Assembly (NCBI GenBank): GCA_030704615.1
Contig: CM060733.1
Coordinates: 59,956,001 to 60,020,000 of the forward strand
Source of the DNA: Takakia lepidozioides
Lineage: Eukaryota; Streptophyta; Takakiopsida; Takakiales; Takakiaceae
Direction: 5' to 3'
DNA length: 64,000 nt
Shown here: positions 55,301 through 64,000 of the stretch, one piece after another
Numbering within the stretch: position 1 is the first letter of the stretch
How the letters are laid out: every line of letters starts with the position of its first letter
The notes under the pieces: model-generated
What the model was told of the DNA's origin: nothing
The model's database searches: none
The model's input: only the letters and a program-made list of their open reading frames with translations
Program-made: the position numbers and the translations under genes

Positions 55301-57393
55301 ATCACCTCTTCCTTGCACCCTTCATTGTTTGGCAGTTCAAGACCATTGAACCGCCAAATGGGACTGCAGCTCGTTGAGTCATGGAGGACAGAGTGGACCC
55401 AGAAGCTTGGCAGATTTGGGGGAAAGTTAACCAGACTCTGTAGTGGTTGACCTACTTCACGTAAAACATTGTTAGGACATTGAAGCCTGACTGTTGCTAG
55501 TTCTGGGCTAACCTCCTTAGAGTGGTAGCAACCCCAATGGATCAAGGACTCTTAAATGTGCCTGCTCTGAGCGGTGTCACTTTTCTTGTAGTTGACTCGC
55601 TGCTCTATTCCGATACAGTAGGGGACATCTAGTTATTGTGCTTCAGTTTGCGCGAGTGAGCCTGAAGATCGTTCACCAAAGCCATAGGTTCCATTAGCTG
55701 TCAGGTGTTCTGAAGAGTTATCTATTTGTGATAGTTCTGACAGCCTAAAGAATCTCAGATCAAGCATGGAGTGGATCGCTTGAGCTGGGCAGCCACTTAC
55801 AAGGTTTTCTTTCATCAATAGAAGTCACAGCAAGAAGACTTAGATCAGGGCATAGTATTTGATAGGCCCCTTGGGCAAGCTTTCAGCACAATGTTCTGCT
55901 AGTGCTGCCCTGCCCTTGTCCCAGTTAACAGCATTCACAGGAGTCACATAACACAATGGTTTGATAGTCGCAGAAGATGGAATGGTCTTAGTAAGCAGTG
56001 CGCACATTCACCTGGTATTCTTGCAGTATGTGGCCAATAGTTGTTTGTTCCTTGGTTATTTCATGCTTTGCTCATAGTCATGGAAGTTTAGTTTTACCAT
56101 ATGCCATTAGGTGAATTGTATTGCAAGCACTTTGAACCAATGTATGTCAGCATATATTCAGGGAAGATAGGTCTTGTTGGTCTTGTCACAGTGGGAAGGA
56201 GCACAAAAGGTTGTCGTGGCTGCCAAGCGACGGCAAGTGTGGGAGAATGCCTGGTGGCGCTCAGAGCAGCAATTTTGCTTGGATCTACACCTCATGTCCG
56301 TAGGTGCAGCACAAGCCATGCTGCATTCTTGGCTACTTGATCTCCGAGCATTGTTGTGGGAAGGACATGATTTGCCCCGTGTTCTTAGGTATTCTCTTTG
56401 CTCTCCCGGACTTGCCTTGTTGTGCTCTAAATGGAGGAAGTTTGGGTCAGCTTGTGCCTTAGCATTGGAAGGATCTCTACCCTTGGATAGTTGTGTCACA
56501 TGTATTGGTCAAATTGAACTAGACTCTTGTCAATACCCAGTTCAGAATCCAAGGAAACTCATGTTGCACAACATATTTTTTGGGATATTGGAAGGCGTAC
56601 TTATTGTGGAAGCAGCCTCTTGCAATTGAAGGTTTGACTTTTTGCTCCATTGGCCACAATGAAAGACAGAAAAGAGCATTACCTCAGTGCATGGTGCTAT
56701 GTTTGACTGGGACATTGACATTGCAAACGTTCTATTGAACACTGTGTGTAGACTATAGGATGTCGGCAAGAATTTGGGTTATGGGGGTGTTTCAAAGGTT
56801 TGATCAACCCAATTGGGCCACCAGCACTGTGGCCCTCAAGTGGCGGCCCAGGTTGATTGCTATGCAGCAATGGGCACACATATTGGAGAGGACTACATTC
56901 CAGAAGTCAAAAAGATATACATCAGGAAGTATGGGGCGCAGCTTTCCATGCACTAACTAATGGAAGTCCTCAAGAAATGTGATAAAGTCAAAACGTGAAA
57001 TGTAGTCATGGTGGTTCTTGTGACTTGCCAAACGCTTGAATGGAGGATTCATGTGCGGAGAATCAAGAACAGTGTGTGATAGTGGGTGTTACTGGTTTGT
57101 GCAGCATTTTGACAGGGTGGGGCAAGCACAGCAAAGTAGCGGGGGACAGTACAGTGAAGCGCGCCGTTGAATCACGGCTGCTGGAGATAAGGGCACCGTT
57201 CCATGTGGGACGTTATAACGAAGGGCGACTGGTATGTGCAGGTCATGTGGTGCGTGCATGGCTACAGGATCCTAGAACATTAGACTTTCTGATTCTTCGA
57301 GACCTTCTAGTCAGTCCCTTAAAAAGAAATGAGCTTCCCGAGTTGAGAGTTTTGTCACCAAGAGAACCCCATGTGGCAAATTGTGTTGGTTAA
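52319..57393 (+). CDS. GUN1: GUN1-type plastid PPR-SMR protein
   Basis: GUN1 is a chloroplast pentatricopeptide-repeat protein with a C-terminal SMR domain, linked to plastid RNA/protein homeostasis and, in land plants, retrograde signalling. Five exons: 52319-53998, 54317-54534, 54901-55117, 56192-56388, 57105-57393. The N-terminus is Ala/Gly/Gln-rich with a CAG run (Q6), fitting a long transit region. About eleven P-type PPRs follow ([19 protein letters not shown]-type, 35-residue period). The end matches GUN1 closely: [45 protein letters not shown], then SMR with [20 protein letters not shown] and [20 protein letters not shown], stop TAA. Splice phases restore these matches exactly (AG|T across 54534/54901 and AG|C across 56388/57105). 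Start 52319 (MASGASFLS) is chosen over 52307; both are in frame. Confidence 0.92.
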
Positions 57394-58610
57394 ATCCAAC
57401 CAAGTGTTGGGGAGTTTTGGGAGGGAAGGCCCAGCTCTGGGGCCTTCCCTCGGGGCTGATAATTGAGAGTCCCAGGCAGTGCCGACCACTAGAGTAGGAA
57501 CACAGGGCTGGGTCTTTCCCTCAGGGCCCTGGGTTGGAAACTGTTCATGTCTAAATGAGTTCTTAGAAAATGCAGCAGGATAGCTTCTGAATATCATGTG
57601 CTCAAGTAGGCATTTTGGTGGATTCACTAACACATCCACACGCGATTGGCCTAAAGCAATAATATTATGTGTTTCAAGTGTATTCATGTTCTCTAAGCAG
57701 CTTCTATCAGGTCTTGTTGGTTGCCTCTGGTTACTCCGATGGGAACGGAAGGGAGAGTATAGAAGAGATATACGCCCCCATACCAGGGGGTCGTAAGCGA
57801 GATTACAGAAGAGATCAATGCTCCCACACGCTCCCATACAGTAAGAATGGGCGAGTATATGTATGATATGTGTTCTCTGTAGAACTGGCATCAGCGACAG
57901 GGGGATTGTCACTTGTCCATCCCTGGGCCAAAAATGTGGGCAGACCTGCCCATAAATGGGACCCTACCACTCACTGCCAGTTAAACTCCCTGCTTCTACA
58001 GAGACAAGCACACTAGGTAGGCAAGCAGACAGCTATTCACAATTTCTTTGGAAACTACAGTCTACATTTTGAGCAGCCTTGTCCAGGCATCAATTTCGGC
58101 ACTCAAATTGGAATGCCAGATAATTTGCATTGATTCACATGAAGAAGACGATGGGGGTCTCCAGTCCTGGCCATTTGAGAGATGCTGCCCGTTTTGTGGG
58201 GTGTTGAGTACATGTATGCTCGGACCTGCCATAGCACTTGATCGCAGTAACCCCTCACAAGGATTTTGGTTTGGTAAATATTCATGTATTTTTGACTGCT
58301 TGTATACATACTAGAAACTATTAAGTTTGATTCTACAGGAGGCTGAGCTATTTTGACTTTCAGCGAGCTAATCCGGCAGCACATTTAATTTTCTTAAATG
58401 ATCTGGACCACCCTGTACATTAACAGTGAATCCTGTTGGTTATGCACGAGCATACCTCAATTTTGCAACGAGTTTCAACTTGGACTGGTGGGTAAAACCC
58501 ACAATCAACTCTTGGAAAAGTTGATACGCCTCAGAGGAAATGCACTCAACATGGCAAACAGTCCCAGGAATGGTGAATGAACCAAGCAGCTGAGATATGA
58601 TGCAAAGACA
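57394..58610. other. Non-coding stretch after GUN1
   Basis: This should include the GUN1 3' UTR. A GGGCC-TTCCCTC segment occurs twice (about 57440 and 57515). No gene is supported. Confidence 0.5.
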
Positions 58611-59030
58611 CTCTCGCTTTCACCACAAGAGCAAACCTCATCTTGAAATTGGTGAAAACAGTTTGCATCCCGTACAACGATTGCTCGCCCAACAATCTTT
58701 GAGATTAACTTGGTGGTCATGTGGCAGTCACCACACACACAGGAAGGTTCTTAATAACACGGAGAGGCTCCCCACGGGCCGTGCTAATCAGCCCAAAAGC
58801 AATGGCCAGCATCTCACTGTGGTGGCAAACTGAAATTTCCTTTTGCTCCTACTCCACATCATGCAATAACAAGCCTGGGTGAGGAACGCACACTGCCTCC
58901 TTCATCAACTCATGAGACACTCTTGTCAGATCAGCATGTATTTCCTCAATTTGTGGATGCAATTTGTGATCTACCATGAGGGTGTGCACCCTGTTGCCAA
59001 CCTCAATGCGGCAGCGACCTGGCTATATTT
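58611..59030 (-). pseudogene. PPR-DYW protein C-terminal fragment
   Basis: Minus strand: PGRCRIEVGNRVHTLM, HPQIEEIHADL, LLLHDVE, then [22 protein letters not shown] (HSE of the HxE deaminase motif), [19 protein letters not shown] (CxxC), [17 protein letters not shown] followed by ESE where DYW is expected. Such domains edit organelle C to U. TAG codons stand where the family has Glu (before PGRC and between HDVE and EQKE). The upstream PPR repeats are absent and the terminal DYW triplet is lost, so this is a relic. Confidence 0.8.
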
Positions 59031-60761
59031 CTTTTATCTTTTCCATTGCTCTGTACATGTGTTGATTGGGTTAAAGGCCTATGGCAGTGTTTGTGGTCCT
59101 TATACCCTTCATCTCATTATATTTTGTCCTCTCATGTGTAGGCCAAGATTAGTGGAGTCAGTGGACAAGGTGGGAGTTACTAATCTAATGCAAGACGTGT
59201 ATTTCCACACCAGAATCACTGCTGTGTGCTTGTCGGTGAATTTATAGCTGTTGGTAAGGGATTTGGCTTTCTATCTCCTTAGCTTCAGTTGGAGATGTCT
59301 TCCCTTGACTCTTGATCTTGATTAGCTGTTCCTTTGATAGTTGAAGGAGTATCTTTGTGTAGAAGACTTCCAATGCAATAGTCCAACCCTACCATTCCAA
59401 ATGACCTCTGGCAGGTTGTTTCCAGCCTGGCCAGGGAAGGGCTGGCTCCGTGGCCACTTGTCATCCTTGACAAACATATCCTCATTTGGTTTCTTGCTCC
59501 TCAGGAAAACGGTATGGGAGATCAAAGAACAGTGAAGTTCCGTGTCACTACGCTGGTCCCTATGCGATCCAAGTCTACATAGTTCTCAAAATTGCATGTT
59601 TTGGATGCAGACCTGCAGGGAGTGAAAGAGGTCGAAGAGCTTAGTGTAGGGTGGGCCTCCCTGCTTTTACAAAACTGACTAGAGGGCCTGTGCAGTGACT
59701 TGAGGAGATCAAGGAAGCTGCAAGCAGAGTGCATAATGATGTCCCGGACTTCGAGGAGCTTCCCAGATTTGTGCTGGTTGCTGCTGTTCTCCCCGCCCAC
59801 GGTGTGCACACACCTCCAACTCATCTTCCATTAATTTTGTGAGGACCACGCATAGGGAAGGGCAGCAGATGAAGATGCATTTAGCGGTTAAGAATGAGTG
59901 AACGAGGGCGGCAGCCTCAATTCACGCGTATCGGAAACGGCTAAATGCCCTTCATCAGCTGCCCTTCACCGGCGCAAAACACCAACCTGCTCCTCCATCA
60001 ATCTAGTGTCTACCTTCGTCCACGAGGCCCCCATGGCTACATGCAGATAGACCGCATACAAAGGTGATACTAACGTAAGGTCTTGAAAGCCTCCCTGCCA
60101 CACCCAAGCTTTGCAGATCCTGCTGTCATTCTATTCCAGGTAATCGTAGGGAGCGTAACCAGTTGTTAAAAATAGCTACGCAGCCAAGGGACGGAAAACG
60201 CGCTACTAATATGTCGTCCAATCAAGTGTATCGCATCCGGATCAATGTTCAGTGGGCAGCTGTCAGTACAGAATGGACTAGGTAACCGGCGAGAGCTGGC
60301 CGGTTACAGGTAATAGCTATCACGGGTCACCGGTCAGGTCGAGCCGGTTACCGGACATAGCGGGAGCGTCAAGCTGACTGGCTAATGACCGGTTACATGG
60401 GAGGTACCTTGGGGTTGGGAGGTAGGTAGATAAGTCGGTTGCTCTCTTTCTTGTTAGAATTCGTGTTTATGTTTTGTTTATCTCTGCTGTTTCTAGTGCG
60501 CGTTTGAGCGAGTTTTAATTCTCAGATGGAGGTTATATATGTATTTAGAGTAGTCAGATGTAGGTATTTCGATTTCTGCACACTAGTTCAATTCTGAACC
60601 ATTTAAGCTATACTAGCCACATGTCACATCTGAAGTGCAACAGGTGTCGTGACGTGTCGCTTGCGTAGTGGTGCATGTGTTCCTCTAAAGCCTCTCCATG
60701 TAGGCAACGCTCATCAGACAATGTAGTCATATAGTTAGTCGTATGTAAGTCATAGAGTTGT

Positions 60762-60954
60762 CACTACATCACTATCTTATGCATGACTCCAGGTGCCACG
60801 CACGCAGTCACGGCTATGACTTGCAAAATGCAGTCCTAAAGACTAGTCGCTATGACAGGGTTTTTTTCACTATAGAGTGAAGTAGTCATGAACGCATATA
60901 GGACTGAAAAAATAGTCATATGTGCAGTCATAAAAACACTCATCTGTTGTAGTG
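60762..60954. mobile_element. Possible CACTA-type MITE
   Basis: Ends read CACTACATCACTAT... on the left and, in reverse complement, CACTACAACAGATG... on the right, both followed by an A/T-rich stretch and ATGACT. The 193-bp size and CACTAC ends fit a non-autonomous CACTA element, but the flanking triplets (TGT and ATA) do not match. Confidence 0.35.
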
Positions 60955-60957
60955 ATA

Positions 60958-61330
60958 TTTAGCAGACACTCATACCTTAGCAGACAATCTGGACTTCAGC
61001 AGACAAAAACATTTCAGAAGACCTAATTATGGACATATACAGTCTGGTGAAGTCTTCCACAGATGAGCAGACTACGCGACAACACAAAAAATAGGTCTGT
61101 CGGCTTCAGCACAAGTCGGTTCATACGGGAGCTAACTGCTATGCAGCAAAACACACACGATCCATTGGGCATTCGGAGCTCTATTGACCATTCAGCAGAC
61201 CACAAGACTCAGCAGACCATGGCAATGAGCAGACCACTGCCTTTAGCAGACTCCAGAGACTGGGGTAGAATAAGTAAGAGACCGAACTATGGACGTGCAT
61301 AGTCTGCTGAAGTTCAGCAGACTAATCGAC
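60958..61330. repeat. AGCAGAC-rich interspersed motif cluster
   Basis: The heptamer AGCAGAC recurs at least eight times on the plus strand. A segment (TATGGACATATACAGTCTG...) near 61028 is repeated near 61287 (TATGGACGTGCATAGTCTG...). The function is not known. Confidence 0.45.
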
Positions 61331-62170
61331 AGTAGTCCCAAAAAAATGCATAAAATTGCAGGAATGGTTTGATAGCATTACCTCGTCAAGTATGTTGCCC
61401 GCATCGCCATCATGCATGGCATTCAACCACTTTTCTTCGGCTTCCCGAATACTTGATGTTATCCGTCTTGTCTGCACATATCTGAAGAAAAAGGGGAAGA
61501 ACTGCGGATCGTCTTGGGGTGGGCAGACTGGTGGGAGAACGCCAAACCAAAATAGGTGCAACGTTCCCGGGCAGGCTGGACCCGTAGACTTGTGGGTGGT
61601 CTTTTCAGGTCCCATATCTTCGGTATGCCCAACCCGCAGACCAGGCTGCTGGTCTCCTGGGCGGTGTGGGCAAGAGAGGTGTTGTCGTCCAGGCTGTCTA
61701 TGAGCATGTCCAAGTTTGTCCTCTCAGATAAGGCAATATCCACTGCACTGGACAGTGGACCTTGCCCTTCGAAGTCATTATTTCGGATGATGTGACATAA
61801 TATATGACTAGCATGTTTATGCCACGTGTCATCAAGAATGTCTCTGAAAATAATTTAATAGTTATATTTGTAATTTTAAATTCTTAAATTTATATTTTAT
61901 TTTTGAAAACAGGGGATAGCAGCTTGGAATTTTTTATTAAATGGTATTAATGTTTAATTTAATAATGTAGATTAAACAAACTTCAAAATAGACTTGCATA
62001 CTGACATTCAAAAATCCAAATGAGCCCTGTCCCAATGGACACCTCAAAGGCCACAAGGTCCAAAAATCCATGCCTGAAAAGGTCCAGTAAGCAAAAATAA
62101 GCAAGCCCACACATGGGCTGAATTGTTGTAATACTAGTTTGTTCTGGTGCTACTAGAATCAAGGACCCTG

Positions 62171-62446
62171 TTAAACAGTGCAATACTTACGGCCGATTTG
62201 ATAAGAGGGAAAAACAGGGTGAAATGTGTTGAAGAAGGTGCCTTGATTAACAGTGCCTGATTTGATCAATTGTGCCGCTACTGCTGCGGCTTCCAGTTGA
62301 CCATCTACCCATGCAGGTTTCTTGTACCTATCCTTCCACAGGGAATCATAGGTAATATGGAGCTTGAAATCCGGCCCTCTTGAATGAATGTGGACCCACA
62401 CATCTATCCCTGCTCCTTCAGCTATCCATGCCCATGCACAAATCAT
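62171..62446 (-). CDS. Unrecognised exon, paralogue 1
   Basis: The frame reads GAGIDVWVHIHSRGPDFKLHI, then TYDSLWKDRYKKPAWVDGQLEAA and FFNTFHPVFPSYQIG, ending at a good donor (GTAAGT at about 62187). The coding look (conserved W, D, P and K positions) is supported by a second copy at 63.24-63.5 kb with mostly conservative changes. I do not recognise the family, and the rest of the gene is not placed. Confidence 0.4.
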   Translation of the reverse strand: MICAWAWIAEGAGIDVWVHIHSRGPDFKLHITYDSLWKDRYKKPAWVDGQLEAAAVAAQLIKSGTVNQGTFFNTFHPVFPSYQIGRKYCTV

Positions 62447-62627
62447 GCATATATCCTCGCCTTGCTGCTAGCAACTGACAATGACAGCCAAGTTCTATGA
62501 CCCAAACCCAGAGTGAGCACAATGGCTTTGTAAGGCCAATGCTACAGGGCATATTCAATACTACAATGAGGATACGCAAGCAGCAGATACCATGTGCAAA
62601 TAAAAAAACAACAAAGGTGGTGAAGGT

Positions 62628-63119
62628 GTGCAACCTGCCAAAGAGATGGCGGAGTTGAGGAAGGATGAAGCAACTACAGACATTGCGAAATGCTCTGATG
62701 CGGGCAGAAGGGAAGACCCAGGCCCTGTCGGGGTTCAGCTGGCAAAAGAACAAGCTGCTGACAGCAACAACATGGAAGCAGAGTGGATACAAGTTGATTT
62801 TGACAAACCTGAGTCCATCAGACAAGGCATTAGAAGGCCCAAACAAAGAACACTGTCTAAAATCTGTAATAACATGAGACACAGTCGTCAAACACTAACC
62901 CAACATGGGTCTTGGCAAACTTTCAGCAAAGTTGAAACAATCACAGAAGCAAAAAAAAGGGTAGGACCTCAAGGGAAGATGTATGGAGTACCTTTTGCAG
63001 TGATCAATGAGTACGTGGAAGGAGGAGAAGCTTACCCATTGTCAAGCACGGAGTACATGATGCAACCAACAGCACAAGTATCACATCGAGGATTTAGGGC
63101 AAAAACATGGATTTGGTGA
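62628..63119 (+). CDS. Unrecognised ORF between the duplicated exons
   Basis: A 163-codon ORF (MQPAKEMAELRKDEATTDIAK...WIQVDFDKPESI...YVEGGEAYPLSSTEYMM), hydrophilic and without motifs known to me. It may be chance or part of a LINE-like relic. Confidence 0.25.
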   Translation: MQPAKEMAELRKDEATTDIAKCSDAGRREDPGPVGVQLAKEQAADSNNMEAEWIQVDFDKPESIRQGIRRPKQRTLSKICNNMRHSRQTLTQHGSWQTFSKVETITEAKKRVGPQGKMYGVPFAVINEYVEGGEAYPLSSTEYMMQPTAQVSHRGFRAKTWIW

Positions 63120-63241
63120 AGAAGAATGCATTGGCATGGACAACATCTACAGCTCAGCAGGGTTTGAGCGCCAACCAGAGATATTCATGGGAGAGGGTGA
63201 CAAAAGCGAGGAAGAAGCCAAAACACAAAGCCTTGACGCAT

Positions 63242-63496
63242 TCACTGAAGACTGGGCAGACAAACAGATAAAAGAAGACAGTTCGCAAGAAACGGATAAG
63301 AGGGAAAAACAGGGTGAAATGTGCTGAAGGAGGTGCCTTCAGTAGACGTGCTTGACCTTATCAATTGTGCCGCTGTTGCTGCCGCTTCCAGTTGACCATC
63401 TACCCATGTAGGTTTCTTGTAGCTATCCTTCCACAGGGAATCATAGGTAATGTGGAGCTTGAAATCCAGCCCTCTTGGATGAATCTGGACCCACAC
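63242..63496 (-). CDS. Unrecognised exon, paralogue 2
   Basis: Aligns with 62171-62446: WVQIHPRGLDFKLHI, TYDSLWKDSYKKPTWVDGQLEAAA, FSTFHPVFPSY. Differences include SRGP/PRGL and VNQGTFFN/TEGTSFS. A third, weaker piece of the FHPVFPS end lies near 63848-63900, so the exon has been locally amplified. Confidence 0.4.
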   Translation of the reverse strand: MWVQIHPRGLDFKLHITYDSLWKDSYKKPTWVDGQLEAAATAAQLIRSSTSTEGTSFSTFHPVFPSYPFLANCLLLSVCLPSLQ

Positions 63497-64000
63497 TCTA
63501 TCCCTGCTCCTTCAGCTATCCATGCCTCTGACAACCTAGAATTCTACCAGCAAACACCCCAACCATACTGGTGTGGAGTTCTTCCCCAAAACACCCCAAC
63601 CCTACTTATCACAATCTGAAATGCATCTGCTTCTCTCTGTAGTCCAACAGGCATTCGCATTTTTATCTCCATTGTCCCACCATTGACTAGGGTCGGAAAG
63701 TGTTCACCCCAAAGCTTCTCCTCACCTCTATTATATGTTTTTGGATACTTCCATGCTGCCACACTGGCAGTAACTTGCCAAAGTCACTCCAAACCACCAC
63801 AGATCTACCCACAACCTAACTTACAAAATTCAATATGCATGTTGCGGCCGAGTCTGATGAGAGGGCAACACAGGCTGAAATAGGTTGAAGAAGAAGGTAC
63901 CCTACCACATTGTCCTTGACCTGTCCTGACCCATGGAGGATTTGACCGACCATCAACCTAAAAGGAGACCTCTTGTGTGTGCTGCTTGTGTCTGTAGTCA

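Larger units (their letters stand above)
59031..62170. other. Non-coding stretch with small repeats
   Basis: No gene is supported. CCGGTTAC/GTAACCGG motifs are clustered at 60.28-60.41 kb. A CACTA-like piece and an AGCAGAC-rich piece are listed separately. Sequence from 61.8 to 62.0 kb is very AT-rich. Confidence 0.5.

Noticed and set aside
61322-61800. ORFs on both strands (94-115 codons) near 61.5 kb
   Set aside because: No recognisable motif, no splice context and no paralogue in the window.

Overview
The window looks like nuclear DNA from a streptophyte, most likely a charophyte alga with a repeat-rich genome; Chara is my guess, not a proven call. Three intact multi-exon host genes support this: a GUN1-type PPR-SMR gene, a plant-type VPS50/syndetin gene, and a Rossmann-fold gene of the plant/cyanobacterial type with a probable transit peptide. 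A PPR-DYW relic and plant-type TTTAGGG telomeric motifs agree. Host genes sit in about 35.5-59 kb. The rest is mobile and repetitive DNA.

Layout. 0-14 kb: arrays of an 18-bp palindrome (period about 53 bp) flank two near-identical copies of a MULE-like SWIM-zinc-finger transposase. A minus-strand relic encodes a ParB/sulfiredoxin-fold domain joined to a beta-class (N6/N4-type) DNA methyltransferase fold; three of its introns carry the same palindrome. 14.4-24 kb: a train of retroelement pieces separated by short TTTAGGG tracts, with seven recognisable type I hammerhead ribozyme copies, a basic gag-like ORF and a 172-bp tandem repeat. A Penelope-like reverse transcriptase fragment follows. 24.4-25.4 kb: nine units of a 116-bp repeat, each with a 12-bp-stem hairpin. 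25.5-28.5 kb: a second ParB-methyltransferase relic on the plus strand, cut off by a retroelement (28.5-31.3 kb) that encodes CCHC gag, retropepsin and a DNMT3-like cytosine-5 methyltransferase; a LINE zf-RVT tail follows. 31.7-35.5 kb: non-coding, with a tRNA-derived SINE, a 27-bp minisatellite and a hAT-type MITE with an exact 8-bp target duplication.

35.5-57.4 kb: the ketopantoate-reductase-like Rossmann gene and VPS50 on the minus strand, then GUN1 divergently on the plus strand. 57.4-64 kb: mostly non-coding, with a DYW pseudogene, a possible CACTA-type MITE and a locally duplicated unrecognised exon.

The host genes are unrelated in function: endosome-to-surface recycling (VPS50), plastid gene expression or signalling (GUN1), and a probable plastid oxidoreductase. 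The most unusual content is the hammerhead/telomeric-repeat train, the duplicated ParB-methyltransferase genes with their palindromes, and the retroelement-borne DNMT. All intron/exon structures were read by eye from splice signals and protein similarity, so boundaries are approximate.
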